A DNA stretch of 64,000 nt from Pirellulales bacterium (lineage in GTDB: Bacteria > Planctomycetota > Planctomycetia > Pirellulales > Lacipirellulaceae): NCBI GenBank assembly GCA_022841705.1, contig JALHQZ010000001.1:372001-436000 (forward strand), in the 5' to 3' direction. Below are positions 44,873-53,623 of the stretch, piece after piece. The position numbers were made by a program, and so were the translations under genes. The notes below the pieces were generated by a model that searched no databases, was not told the origin of the DNA, and saw nothing but the letters and a program-made list of their open reading frames with translations. Every line of letters starts with the position of its first letter. Position 1 is the stretch's first letter.

Positions 44873-45859
44873 ATGGCTCTGGCACCGCGAGTTTTGCGGC
44901 GAGACGACGACTCGATTACACTCTATTGGATGCTGCCTTCTGAGTTCGTCGAACGCCTTAAGCTAATCCATGGTGTCGAAGCCACCACCATCCTCGCGCA
45001 GCTGCGCCCCGCCGCACGGGTCGGCATCTGGCTGAATCCATTGCGTGGCGACGTGAGCGAAGCCCGCGCGGCGCTCGCTGTACTCGGCTGCGAGCTCACC
45101 GCCTGCCCGTGGCATCCGCAAGCGGTCAGCATCCCGGCGGATCAGAAATCGCTCGTCACCACTTCGCCGCTTGTCGCGAGCGGCGAAGTCTACGTACAGG
45201 GTTGGTCAAGTATGCTCGCGCCACTGGTCCTCGCGCCGCAGCCGAGTGAGACGGTGCTCGATCTCGCTGCGGCGCCGGGTGGAAAGACACTTCACCTCGC
45301 GGCGCGGATGCAGCTCGACGGCGTCCTCTCGGCGGTGGAGCCGGTCCGCACCCGCTTTTTCACGTTGAAGGAAAACCTTCAGCGCTGCGGCGTCGGTCAG
45401 TTCGTTAAGACCTATCAAGTAGATGGCCGCGATGTGGGCCGTAAGACACCCGAGCGTTTCGACGCTGTGCTGCTCGATGCGCCCTGCACCAGTGAAGCCC
45501 GGTTCAATGTCGATGACCCGGAGTCGTACTCGTTCTGGGGACCACGCAAGTTAGCGGAAGCGTCGCGAAAACAAAAGGCGTTATTGCGGTCGGCGCTCGA
45601 TGCGACAAAGCCCGGCGGCCGGGTGCTCTATTGCACGTGTGCGTTTTCACCGGAAGAGAACGAACTGGTCGTGGCGCATACACTCAAACGGCTCGCGGGC
45701 AAGATTGAACTTATGCCGATCGAGTTACCGATCGACTCGCGACCGGGGCTCACATCGTGGAGCGGCAAGGAGCTGCCGAGTGAGCTGGCGCTCACGCGGC
45801 GCGTGATTCCGAGCGTGGAACTCACGGGATTCTACCTGGCGCTGGTGAGGAAAATGTAG
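44873..45859 (+). CDS. RsmB/RsmF-like RNA (cytosine-5) methyltransferase
   Basis: The 328-residue protein is of the NOL1/NOP2/Sun type. Motif I LDLAAAPGGKTLHLA (about 131), the Pro-Cys motif IV VLLDAPCTSEARF and the catalytic Cys in VLYCTCAFSPEENE are all present. It lacks a long N-terminal NusB-like domain, so it is closer to RsmF/YebU or archaeal-type NSUN enzymes than to RsmB. A CGGAAAG site precedes the ATG. Its TAG stop lies in the GTAG end of a hairpin element. Confidence 0.9.
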   Translation: MALAPRVLRRDDDSITLYWMLPSEFVERLKLIHGVEATTILAQLRPAARVGIWLNPLRGDVSEARAALAVLGCELTACPWHPQAVSIPADQKSLVTTSPLVASGEVYVQGWSSMLAPLVLAPQPSETVLDLAAAPGGKTLHLAARMQLDGVLSAVEPVRTRFFTLKENLQRCGVGQFVKTYQVDGRDVGRKTPERFDAVLLDAPCTSEARFNVDDPESYSFWGPRKLAEASRKQKALLRSALDATKPGGRVLYCTCAFSPEENELVVAHTLKRLAGKIELMPIELPIDSRPGLTSWSGKELPSELALTRRVIPSVELTGFYLALVRKM

Positions 45860-45915
45860 CTTGGCCCCCCGAGCCGAGCGAACAACTAAACGCCCGGCTC
45901 GGGGAGACAAGCTAC
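45856..45915. repeat. GTAG-bounded hairpin, GCTTGGC family
   Basis: GTAGCTTGGCCCCCCGAGCC and GGCTCGGGGAGACAAGCTAC pair over the ends. It contains the stop of the methyltransferase gene (45857-45859) and ends four bases before the yidC stop. Confidence 0.8.
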
Positions 45916-45918
45916 GAA

Positions 45919-48321
45919 TCACTTCTTCTTGCGGCGTGGGGCTTTCGTCGTCTTCTCCGCCGTGCGGCTATGCTCCGCCATCTTTTCGAGCTTCGAGAGG
46001 AAGCCCGAGGCCCTGCTCGGCGTGCTCTCGGTTGTCGTTGAAACGTCGTTAACCGGCAGCGGGACGGCTTTCGGTTGCGGGAACAATTTCTTCTCCGCGA
46101 TGCCCCACAAGCTCGACGCGATGAAATAAATGCACAATCCACTAGGGACTTTGAAGAACATGAGGCCCATGAAGATCATCATGTACTTCATCATCTTCTG
46201 CTGCAGCGCCATTTGCTCGTTCGTCGGCGGCGGCATGAACAGCTTTTGCTGCAACAGGAACAGCAGCAGCGTGACGATTGGCAGAATATTAAAGTATGGA
46301 CCGAGGCCGAACATGCTGGTGGCGTTATCGAACCACCGCGGCGTGAAGCGCGACCAATCGTACAGCATGTCGGGCGCGGCGAGGTTCGAGCACCAACGGA
46401 TCGCATCGCTGATCAGCGGCGCCTGACGAAGTTCCACATCGACCGACAATGCGCGATAGAGCCCCAAAAAGATCGGCAATTGAATCAGCGCCGGCAAGCA
46501 ACCCGCCATCGGGTGATAGTTATGTTTGCGGAACAGTTCGTTCTGCGCTTGGCCGCGCTTCTGCATGTCGTCCTTGTACTTCTCGGCAATGCGGTCCATC
46601 TCCGGCTTGAGCTCTTGCATCTTGAGCATGTTGCGAGTTTGCTTCAGGCTCAAGGGGTACATGGCGCCGCGGACCATCATGGTGAGCATGACAATCGCCA
46701 CGCCGTAGTTTTGCACCAGCGCGTAGAAGGTATGCAAAATCCCGAGCATCGCGACCGCCACCCAACCGAACCAACCGTAGTACATAAAGTTGTTGAGCGA
46801 ATAATTTTCATCACCCGACGCGTAATACTGGGCGAGCAGTTCCGGCCGCTTGGGTCCGGCGAAGACGGTGAAGCCATCAACCCGCGCGGCGCCATCGCTT
46901 CCGGCGGGGGCAAGTTTGATTGGCTCACGCTCCAGCAAAAACGTCACGTTGTTGTAGGTCGGCAAGGTGTCCCGAGCCGTGATTTTGGCCGTCGCCAGTT
47001 TAGGTGTAGCGGTGGTGAACCACACGTCGCTGAGTTTCTCTTTCTTCGGCAACAGCGCCGCGGCGAAATACTGCGCATCGACACCGATGTACGCCAGCGC
47101 CGCGCCTTGGCCCATCGGCTCTGCGTCTCCGCTAGTGATGCTGCTGCAACTGACTTGCGATATCGGCCCGTTCTCGAACCGGGCAATCACATCGCGAATT
47201 CCAACTCCGCTCCAAGACCCGCTTCCGCTCGGCGTGCGGCCGGTTTTGGTGGCGAACCAAAAGCCTTCAATCGGCAGTCCGTTCGGCCCTTCAAGCTCGT
47301 ACACGACCGGCCGTTCGGTATTGGCCAAGTTCCGGAGTTCAAGCTCGAGTTCAAAGTGATAGCTCGGATCATTCTTATCAGCGAGTTTGTCCGGCGCGAC
47401 AGGAGTCAATCGATAGCGCTTGATGATCTCCAGTCCCAAAGCTGCCAAGCGTTGACGGAAAGCCATCACTTCGGTCGTCGATTCCGCGGTAGTCCAAGCG
47501 CCCTTTGCCAACAGTTCGTTGGCCGCTTTGATCTCGGCACTATCAGCGCCAAATGTTCCGACCGACTTGAGTGTCAGGGTGAACGACTTCCGCGGCTTGA
47601 AATCTTCCGGCGGCGCTTCGCTATGCAGCAGGAGGTTTTCGATTTCCGGCCGAATGACTTCTAGTGGCCGGCGAATGAGTTTCGCTTCGAGCAAAGATGG
47701 CAGCGCAGTTCCATCGCGCTTTACTTCGAGTTTGAGCGTTTGCCGTGGCTTCGACTTCAGCAATAGCTTTGTGAACTCGGCGGCGGATTTGATCGTTTCG
47801 ACTTTCTGTACGCCGGCCGCGGTGATGATGTCGCCAACCTTTAGTCCTGCTTTTTCCGCAGGCGAACCCGGCGGCACAACGCCGACCGTTACGCCATCTG
47901 CCGATGGCGCCGTAAGATCAAGCTGCCCGAGATACCCGCTACGATCGTGTTGATCGCGAAAGTTCAGTGACGAAAGCTCGACCCGCTCCACCGCGGCGCC
48001 TTCGTTACTCAATGTCACTAGCATCCGGTACGGTCCGCTCGGATCAATCGACCCCAGCGCGAACTTCGCCGCCGCCGGCGCAGGTTCGACAACAACATCA
48101 ACATCTGCGGCGGGTTTCGCATCGGCATCCGCCGCTTGCGGCTTCGCGACTGCTTCGTCTTTAGCATCGGCCTGCTCTTCAACCTTCGCAGCGGCATCGT
48201 TCTTCGCTGGCGGTTGCGGCGGCATTAGGTACTGCATCAGCAGCATGATGCCGACGAAGAGCATCGCGAACCGTAGGAACGATTGGTTCGAATCTTGACG
48301 GGCCGCGTTGGGCAGGGGCAT
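45919..48321 (-). CDS. yidC: Membrane protein insertase YidC with PDZ-like insert
   Basis: The 800-residue protein inserts proteins into the inner membrane. Helix 1 is at about residues 16-33. The core 60KD_IMP region (about 510-745) has five helices with the conserved Arg in MMVRGAMYPLSLKQ (551), the hairpin with MAGCLPALIQLPIFLGLYRAL and a Lys-rich C-terminal tail. The periplasmic P1 region (about 100-500) is larger than usual and contains a PDZ-like domain at about 132-205 with GVTVGVVPPGSPAEKAGLKV followed by GDIITAAG. A Lys/Ala/Asp-rich linker (about 40-85) precedes it. Confidence 0.95.
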   Translation of the reverse strand: MPLPNAARQDSNQSFLRFAMLFVGIMLLMQYLMPPQPPAKNDAAAKVEEQADAKDEAVAKPQAADADAKPAADVDVVVEPAPAAAKFALGSIDPSGPYRMLVTLSNEGAAVERVELSSLNFRDQHDRSGYLGQLDLTAPSADGVTVGVVPPGSPAEKAGLKVGDIITAAGVQKVETIKSAAEFTKLLLKSKPRQTLKLEVKRDGTALPSLLEAKLIRRPLEVIRPEIENLLLHSEAPPEDFKPRKSFTLTLKSVGTFGADSAEIKAANELLAKGAWTTAESTTEVMAFRQRLAALGLEIIKRYRLTPVAPDKLADKNDPSYHFELELELRNLANTERPVVYELEGPNGLPIEGFWFATKTGRTPSGSGSWSGVGIRDVIARFENGPISQVSCSSITSGDAEPMGQGAALAYIGVDAQYFAAALLPKKEKLSDVWFTTATPKLATAKITARDTLPTYNNVTFLLEREPIKLAPAGSDGAARVDGFTVFAGPKRPELLAQYYASGDENYSLNNFMYYGWFGWVAVAMLGILHTFYALVQNYGVAIVMLTMMVRGAMYPLSLKQTRNMLKMQELKPEMDRIAEKYKDDMQKRGQAQNELFRKHNYHPMAGCLPALIQLPIFLGLYRALSVDVELRQAPLISDAIRWCSNLAAPDMLYDWSRFTPRWFDNATSMFGLGPYFNILPIVTLLLFLLQQKLFMPPPTNEQMALQQKMMKYMMIFMGLMFFKVPSGLCIYFIASSLWGIAEKKLFPQPKAVPLPVNDVSTTTESTPSRASGFLSKLEKMAEHSRTAEKTTKAPRRKKK

Positions 48322-48382
48322 GATGGACTCCCTTCAAAGGGGCGTGGAAGCAAATCGAATACCGACTCGCCACGCGAAAAAA

Positions 48383-49150
48383 CTAGCGGCCCTGCTTAAT
48401 GCGGTCGCCCAGGAAATTGTCGAGATCAGGAATGCTGTAAATCTTGTTGGCCGTCACGTTCACGTCGTAATCGATGCGATGGAACGTGATCCGGTCATCT
48501 TCCTGAATGACATAGCAAGGCCGGGGGTCGCCGTCACGCGGCTGGCCAACCGAGCCGACATTCACCATGAACTTTTGGTTGGTGATCTCGTATGTGTAGT
48601 TGGTTTCTTCCGGCGTGAGGAAGTTCCGCGATTCGGTGAACACGCCCGGCACGTGGGTGTGGCCTTGGAAACAACCCTTCGGCACTAGGCTGAAGAGCTT
48701 TTCCATTTTCTTTTGGTTGTAAATGTCTTCCGGAAAAACATACTCGTTCACCGGGTTGCGGGCCGAGCCGTGGACGTACAGCCACTGGCCATCTTTGTGG
48801 GTCCGCGGCAAGGCGCCCAAAAAATCCCAGCGGCGATCGATCTGCGCCCGCGTGCCGACGCCGTTTTCCAGTTGATCGCGAGTCCAAAAAATTGCTCGCT
48901 CGGCGCCAGAATTGAAACCTTCGGGATCGAACAAGGCGCCTTGGTCGTGATTGCCGAGCAAAGCGAGCTTGCAATTGTCGATCACCTTGTCGAGACATTC
49001 GCACGGATTGGGACCGTAGCCGATGACGTCTCCGAGGCAAAAAATCTCGTCCACCTTGGGCGAATGGGTGGCGATGTGCGCCAGCACGGCGGTCACTGCT
49101 TCCAGGTTGCCGTGGATATCGCTGATGATCGCGCGTTTCAAGGCGCTCAC
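48383..49150 (-). CDS. Calcineurin-like metallophosphoesterase
   Basis: The 255-residue protein has the dimetal motifs SDIHGN (residues 10-15), [16 protein letters not shown] and the later HGSARNP and GHTHVP. This YfcE/MJ0936-type layout often means phosphodiesterase activity on small substrates. The start is GTG 49150 with an AGGCAGG site just upstream. It precedes yidC by 61 bp on the same strand. Confidence 0.9.
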   Translation of the reverse strand: MSALKRAIISDIHGNLEAVTAVLAHIATHSPKVDEIFCLGDVIGYGPNPCECLDKVIDNCKLALLGNHDQGALFDPEGFNSGAERAIFWTRDQLENGVGTRAQIDRRWDFLGALPRTHKDGQWLYVHGSARNPVNEYVFPEDIYNQKKMEKLFSLVPKGCFQGHTHVPGVFTESRNFLTPEETNYTYEITNQKFMVNVGSVGQPRDGDPRPCYVIQEDDRITFHRIDYDVNVTANKIYSIPDLDNFLGDRIKQGR

Positions 49151-49351
49151 CCTGCCTTTAAGTGGGGATGGATAATTGACTTGCTGACTGGTCGACGGGC
49201 CGCCGACCCTTTACGCTGAACGGACGGAAGCTCCCCCAAACCGGCCAACGACAAGTAGTTTCGCAGGCGGTTCACCCGGTCCTCAGCAAGCACCTAAGCC
49301 TAGACCCCGCTGGAACTTGGGTCAAGGCGGCGAAAATTTCTCTCGGGCGTT

Positions 49352-50041
49352 ATGGCGACGAAAGTACTAGCGATTGAGGGTTCCGGACTTGGTGGCAGTT
49401 TGGCGCTAGCGGAGATTTCGGGCGGCGAATTCGCGACCGTTTGCTCGGCCGAATTGCCCGCTGGGCAGCGGTCGGCGCAGTCGTTGGCGCCGGCGGTGGC
49501 AAAGATCTTGGCCACAACCGGCTGGACGCCACGCCAGGTGGAAGTCGTGGCGGTAACCACCGGGCCCGGTTCGTTCACCAGTTTGCGGATCGCGGTGACC
49601 ACGGCCAAAGCGTTTGCCTATGCGGTTGGCGCCAAGGTAATCGGCGTTCATACCCTGGCGGCGATGGCTCACCAAGCCGCAACGAATGGCCCGGTTTGGA
49701 CCGTGCTTGATGCGCAGCGGGGCGAGCTCTTTGCGGCTAAGTTCTCGGCCAAAGAATTGGCCACCGTCACGGCGCCGAGCGAAACCATGGTGCTTTCCGT
49801 GGCTGATTGGCTTGCGAAGCTTGAGCCGGGCGATACGGTGCTCGGTCCGCCAGTGGCGAAATTGTTGGCCAAGTTGCCGCCAGGCGTGGTGGTTTCGGCG
49901 GCGGACGCGCAGCTTTCGGCGACCAGCGTGGCGGAAGTCGCCGCGGCGCAGTTTTTGGCCGGCCAATTCGATGATCCGATTTCGCTATTGCCGAATTATT
50001 TTCGGCTAAGTGCGGCGGAAGAGAAGCTCTTGAGTGGGTGA
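49352..50041 (+). CDS. tsaB: tRNA threonylcarbamoyladenosine biosynthesis protein TsaB
   Basis: The 229-residue ASKHA-fold protein forms the scaffold with TsaD and TsaE that makes t6A37 in tRNA. It shows VLAIEGSGLGGSLAL, the family block VAVTTGPGSFTSLRIAV with the following TTAKAFAYAVGAKVIGV, and DAQRGELFAAKF. It has no TsaD metal motif, so it is TsaB and not TsaD. Confidence 0.93.
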   Translation: MATKVLAIEGSGLGGSLALAEISGGEFATVCSAELPAGQRSAQSLAPAVAKILATTGWTPRQVEVVAVTTGPGSFTSLRIAVTTAKAFAYAVGAKVIGVHTLAAMAHQAATNGPVWTVLDAQRGELFAAKFSAKELATVTAPSETMVLSVADWLAKLEPGDTVLGPPVAKLLAKLPPGVVVSAADAQLSATSVAEVAAAQFLAGQFDDPISLLPNYFRLSAAEEKLLSG

Positions 50042-50047
50042 GGAAAT

Positions 50048-50063
50048 TGTTTCACGTGAAACA
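50048..50063. promoter_or_regulatory. parS-like ParB binding site 1
   Basis: TGTTTCACGTGAAACA is a perfect 16-bp palindrome and matches the widely conserved chromosomal parS consensus. It lies seven bases after the tsaB stop. Confidence 0.8.
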
Positions 50064-50069
50064 ATTTTT

Positions 50070-50139
50070 GTAGCACGGGACCATAGTCCCGTGCGGGTTG
50101 AGAAATCGCCGCTCGCACGGGACTTCGGACCCGTGCTAC
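50070..50139. repeat. GTAG-bounded hairpin, GCACGGGAC family (copy 2)
   Basis: GTAGCACGGGACC at the left and ACCCGTGCTAC at the right, with inner GTCCCGTGC and GCACGGGAC. It matches 28827-28903 at both ends and lies between the two parS-like sites. Confidence 0.85.
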
Positions 50140-50161
50140 CAAGTCCGATCTCGCCGTGAAT

Positions 50162-50177
50162 TGTTTCAAGTGAAACA
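50162..50177. promoter_or_regulatory. parS-like ParB binding site 2
   Basis: TGTTTCAAGTGAAACA differs from the palindrome at 50048 by one central base. The distance between the two sites is about 114 bp. Confidence 0.7.
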
Positions 50178-50310
50178 ATTTTCGGGGGGCGCCCAAGAAA
50201 AATAGCCGGCTATTTGTGGGGTTGCTACGTGAAATAGCCGCGCATTTGTGGTTAGCGTCTGAATGGCTGTCGCTTGCTCTGCCAATGGAATTCGTTTCGC
50301 ACTCGGAACT

Positions 50311-50523
50311 CTAATTTTCGTTTTGCGGAAGATGTGGTTGATCCATCGAACTCGATGGAGTCTGTGATGAATCACCCATGTTCAATGCTTGTCGATTCGA
50401 TTCGCTGGAGTTACGTCTAGTAGCACGATACCTCGGATAATCTCTTTGACGAGCCGAGCTGTAGGGATTGATAACCACCAGGATGTAGATCAGTGACAAT
50501 ACAATGAGTATGGCGATAATCAT
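50311..50523 (-). CDS. Possible small membrane protein
   Basis: A 70-residue frame starts with a hydrophobic helix (MIIAILIVLSLIYILVV) and continues with a polar tail rich in Arg, Ser and Gln. A GAAGG site lies 14-18 bases before the ATG. It does not overlap another gene, which makes it more plausible than most short frames here, but no homology is known to me. Confidence 0.35.
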   Translation of the reverse strand: MIIAILIVLSLIYILVVINPYSSARQRDYPRYRATRRNSSESNRQALNMGDSSQTPSSSMDQPHLPQNEN

Positions 50524-50603
50524 GATTGCACACTATGCCTTCAAACCGCTTCGAGATTTGGGTGCTGATTCGCTAAATTGTACACACAACGGTTTGGTTT
50601 TGG

Positions 50604-51857
50604 ATGTCTCCAATCAGGATTCACGCGCAGATCGAGCAACTCTACCGCACCGAGTCGCGGCGGGTGTTTGCGACACTGGCGCGAATGCTCGGTGATCTTG
50701 ATCTTGCCGAGGAGGCGCTGCAGGAAGCGCTGGCGAGTGCGATTGAGCAGTGGCCGACGACCGGGGTGCCGGCGAGCCCGCGAGCGTGGCTCGTCTCGGC
50801 GGGGAAATTCAAGGCGATCGATGCGCTGCGCCGGCGCACGCGGCTGGAAGGGGCGTATGCCGAGCTCGTCGAGCGCGCGGAACAGCCGGGTGACACGAGT
50901 GATGAAGAGATCGCCGACGATCGGCTGCGACTAATCTTCACGTGCTGCCATCCGGCGATTGCTCTGCCGGTGCAAGTGGCGCTGACGTTACGTGAAGTGT
51001 GCGACTTGTCGACGGAAGAGATTGCCAGCGCGTTTCTCACGGAGACGGCGACGATTGCCCAGCGAATTGTGCGCGGCAAAGCAAAAATTCGCGCGGCAAA
51101 GATTCCGTTCGAGCTGCCGACGCTCGCGGAACTGCCGGATCGGCTGGATGCGGTGCTGGCCGTTGTCTATCTCGTCTTCACGGAAGGCTACTCGGCGTCG
51201 CATGGCGAGTCGGTTACGCGCGCGGAACTTTCGGGCGAAGCGATTCGGCTGGGCCGGCTGCTCGTTGAGCTTTTTCCTTCAGGTGAAACGGAAGGACTGC
51301 TCGGACTGATGTTGCTGCAAGAATCCCGCCGTGCAGCGCGAACGACCCCCAGCGGTGATCTGGTGTTGCTCGAGGATCAAGACCGCGCGTTGTGGGACCA
51401 AGCGCTGATTCGCGAAGGAGTAGAGCGGGTAAGGGCGGCGCTGGCTTCAGGTTCGGCTGGAACCTACGCGCTGCAGGGCGCCATCGCCGCCGAGCACGCG
51501 ACGGCGACGACTGCGCAGGCGACCAATTGGGCCCGAATTGTGCAGCTTTACGACCAACTGCGGGAAGCGCAACCGTCGCCCGTGGTGGAGCTGAATCGGG
51601 CGGTGGCCGTGGCGATGCGCGATGGGCCGCGCTCCGGGCTGGTGGTCATCAACGAGATCATCACCGCCGATCAACTCGGCGACTATCATCTGCTGCACGC
51701 CGCTCGAGCCGACTTGCTGCGGCGGGCCGGGGATTCGGCGGGGGCGATCGCGGCGTACGAGCGGGCGCTCGAACTTTGCCAGCAGGAGGGGGAGCGGCGA
51801 TTTTTGGTGGGGCGACTTAAGTCGTTGCGGGGTGGGGAGTTAGGAGCCAGTGGGTAG
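50604..51857 (+). CDS. ECF42-type RNA polymerase sigma factor
   Basis: The 417-residue protein has sigma region 2 (about 10-75, with LARMLGDLDLAEEALQEAL and the AWLVSAGKFKAIDALRR segment) and sigma region 4 (about 115-170, LTLREVCDLSTEEIASAFL). A long C-terminal extension (about 180-417) has TPR-like helical repeats, which is the mark of the ECF42 group (also DUF6596). The downstream genes encode DGPF/YCII proteins, the conserved partners of this group. No anti-sigma factor is present, fitting regulation through the C-terminal extension. Confidence 0.9.
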   Translation: MSPIRIHAQIEQLYRTESRRVFATLARMLGDLDLAEEALQEALASAIEQWPTTGVPASPRAWLVSAGKFKAIDALRRRTRLEGAYAELVERAEQPGDTSDEEIADDRLRLIFTCCHPAIALPVQVALTLREVCDLSTEEIASAFLTETATIAQRIVRGKAKIRAAKIPFELPTLAELPDRLDAVLAVVYLVFTEGYSASHGESVTRAELSGEAIRLGRLLVELFPSGETEGLLGLMLLQESRRAARTTPSGDLVLLEDQDRALWDQALIREGVERVRAALASGSAGTYALQGAIAAEHATATTAQATNWARIVQLYDQLREAQPSPVVELNRAVAVAMRDGPRSGLVVINEIITADQLGDYHLLHAARADLLRRAGDSAGAIAAYERALELCQQEGERRFLVGRLKSLRGGELGASG

Positions 51858-51873
51858 GGATTGGGGATGATGA

Positions 51874-52006
51874 TTCACCACAGAGGACACAGAGCGTACA
51901 GAGGAAAGGTGGGAAAGGTCAAATGGTGAACTTGTGTCTGCAACCCATTCACCTTTTTACTTTTCTCACTCCCCTCTGTGTCCTCTGTGCTCTCTGTGGT
52001 GAATAA
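51874..52006. repeat. CTCTGTG-family inverted repeat (copy 2)
   Basis: TTCACCACAGAGGACACAGAG at the left (first 20 bases shown in part: TTCACCACAGAGGACACAG) pairs with CTGTGTCCTCTGTGCTCTC and TGTGGTGAA at the right, with a loop of about 70 bp. Confidence 0.75.
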
Positions 52007-52090
52007 GAACGGCGTAAGTTGTTTTGACGGCGTACTTTATGGCGACCCGAGACAACGCAAAGAAAACTTTTCCGAGATTTTCGCGTGCGG

Positions 52091-52117
52091 TGTCGAAATG
52101 CGGGCCGGCCATTCGAT
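52091..52117 (+). promoter_or_regulatory. Candidate ECF42 target promoter
   Basis: TGTCGA (52091-52096) is followed after 17 bases by CGAT (52114-52117). As I recall, ECF42 promoters have TGTCGA at -35 and CG[AT]C at -10; the last base does not match. It lies 63 bp before the DGPF gene. Confidence 0.4.
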
Positions 52118-52179
52118 TAGGGAGTGAGCGCTAAGTTGCGAAGCGGTTGGCCATCGGCCATTTATCACGGAGCATTGAG

Positions 52180-52536
52180 ATGAAATACATGCTGCTGGTT
52201 TATAGTCCGGAAGATTCTTGGACACGCGAGGAATGGACAAGATGCACCGAGGAGTCGGCGGGCATTTGTCATGAGCTGGCGGAGCGTGGGCAATTCCTAG
52301 CGGCCTCGCCACTGCATCCGGTGGCGACGGCCACCAGTGTTCGCGTTCGCGAAGGCAAACGGTTGGTGACCGATGGGCCGTTCGCCGAGACACACGAGCA
52401 ACTCGGCGGGTACTTTGTTATTGATGTGCCGAATCTCGACGAGGCGCTCGCAGTCGCGGGGCGCTTGCCGGCGGCAAAAAAAGGGACCGTGGAAGTGCGG
52501 CCCGTGTATGAACTTGAGGCGCTGTTGCCGCGTTAG
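52180..52536 (+). CDS. DGPF/YCII-related protein 1
   Basis: The 118-residue protein contains the DGPF motif (RLVTDGPFAETHEQLGGYF, Asp65) that names the family, with a ferredoxin-like YCII fold. DGPF proteins are encoded next to ECF42 sigma factors across bacteria; their biochemical role is not established. ATG 52180 is preferred over the TTG at 52147. It is the first of four genes likely under the sigma factor. Confidence 0.88.
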   Translation: MKYMLLVYSPEDSWTREEWTRCTEESAGICHELAERGQFLAASPLHPVATATSVRVREGKRLVTDGPFAETHEQLGGYFVIDVPNLDEALAVAGRLPAAKKGTVEVRPVYELEALLPR

Positions 52537-52569
52537 GTTGAGTTTTTCTCTTTCCTTGGAGTTTGTGTC

Positions 52570-53130
52570 ATGTCTCGTGCATTAGTAACCTGTTGGTTGT
52601 TCCTGTTATTGCAAGCCTATGCGTTGCGTTCGGCGGAGATGCCGGCCCCTTCGCAACCAACGCCGCAGCACGAGTGGCTACAAAAGTTCGTGGGTGAGTG
52701 GGAGACCACGTCCCAGTGCCGAATGTCGCCCGACGCCGATCCGATGACCAACCGCGGCAGCATGAAGATTCGTTCCATGGGCGGATTGTGGCTGGTGTGC
52801 GAAGGAACGATGCAAATGCCGGGAACGCCGGAAGCGAAGGTCGAAACGCTGCAAATCATCGGCTACGACCAACAGAAAAAGCAGTACGTTGGCCACTGGG
52901 TCGATTCGATGTTTAACCACCAATGGAGCTATGTCGGCACTGTTGATGACGCCGGCAAGACGCTCACGATGTTGGCCGAAGGCCCCGACATGATGGGGGG
53001 CAGCGGCATCATCGAGTACAAGGATACCTACGAGTTCGTCTCCGCCGACGAGCTGAAGATCACCTCAGAGGCCAAACAAGGCGAAGAGTGGGTGACGTTC
53101 ATGGAAGCGACGTCAATTCGGAAGCAGTAG
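52570..53130 (+). CDS. DUF1579 family exported protein
   Basis: The 186-residue protein has a signal peptide (about 1-22) and a DUF1579-like beta-barrel domain: LQKFVGEWETTSQC near the start, SMGGLWLVCEG and YVGHWVDSM with the pattern W..VGTVDDAGKTLTM. The family is often found with YCII and VOC proteins. It lies 33 bp after the first DGPF gene. Confidence 0.85.
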   Translation: MSRALVTCWLFLLLQAYALRSAEMPAPSQPTPQHEWLQKFVGEWETTSQCRMSPDADPMTNRGSMKIRSMGGLWLVCEGTMQMPGTPEAKVETLQIIGYDQQKKQYVGHWVDSMFNHQWSYVGTVDDAGKTLTMLAEGPDMMGGSGIIEYKDTYEFVSADELKITSEAKQGEEWVTFMEATSIRKQ

Positions 53131-53134
53131 CCAC

Positions 53135-53160
53135 GTAGCCGCGTCTCTCCGAGACGCGAG
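53135..53160. repeat. Left half-element GTAGCCGCGTCTC
   Basis: GTAGCCGCGTCTCTCC then GAGACGCGAG folds by itself (GCGTCTC/GAGACGC). It is also about 80% identical to the reverse complement of 53624-53652, so the pair brackets the second DGPF gene. Confidence 0.65.
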
Positions 53161-53199
53161 CGTTCTCCACTAACCAATTTGCCAACAGCGGAGCGAACG

Positions 53200-53622
53200 A
53201 TGAAAGTCATGGTTTTTGTCAAAGCCACCAAAGGTTCGGAAGCGGGCGAACTGCCGAGCGAAGAACTAATCACGGACATGCTGGCGTACAACGAAGAACT
53301 GGTGAAAGCGGGCGTCATGCTGGAAGGGTGGGGACTCACCGCCAGCTCGCGCGGAGCCCGCGTGCGGTTCTCGGGGAAGGAGCGGTTTGTCACGCGGGGC
53401 CCCTTCACGGAAACCAGCGAACTTGTGGCGGGGTACTGGATGTGGAAGGTCGAATCGCTTGACCAAGCGATCGAGTGGGTGAAGCGTTGTCCGAACCCGA
53501 TGCTCGAGGATTCCGACATCGAGATTCGCCCGTTGATGGAGGACGACGATTTAGGTGAAGGCTTTACGCCCGAGCTGCGCGAGAGAGAGGCGGCGCTTCT
53601 AGATCGACTCCAGAAAACGTAA
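53200..53622 (+). CDS. DGPF/YCII-related protein 2
   Basis: The 140-residue protein is a second YCII-like protein with the motif altered to RGPF (RFVTRGPFTETSELVAGYW, Arg66). The C-terminal tail (about 110-140) is longer and acidic than in the first copy. ATG 53200 with a GCGGAG site is preferred over TTG 53179. The gene is flanked on both sides by half-elements of one inverted repeat. Confidence 0.86.
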   Translation: MKVMVFVKATKGSEAGELPSEELITDMLAYNEELVKAGVMLEGWGLTASSRGARVRFSGKERFVTRGPFTETSELVAGYWMWKVESLDQAIEWVKRCPNPMLEDSDIEIRPLMEDDDLGEGFTPELREREAALLDRLQKT

Positions 53623-53623
53623 T

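Larger units (their letters stand above)
50042..50603. other. 562-bp region with parS-like sites and a hairpin
   Basis: It holds two 16-bp parS-like palindromes (50048-50063, 50162-50177) with a GTAG-bounded hairpin between them, two direct AATAGCC...ATTTGTGG repeats (50202-50222 and 50231-50250) and possibly a small membrane protein gene on the minus strand (50311-50523). Confidence 0.7.
51858..52179. other. Intergenic region between sigma factor and DGPF gene
   Basis: The 322 bp hold a CTCTGTG-family inverted repeat (51874-52006) and a candidate ECF42 promoter (52091-52117). Nothing else is seen. Confidence 0.6.

Noticed and set aside
46075..47664. 529-codon plus-strand frame
   Set aside because: Antisense of yidC; composition is His/Arg-rich and without domain signals.
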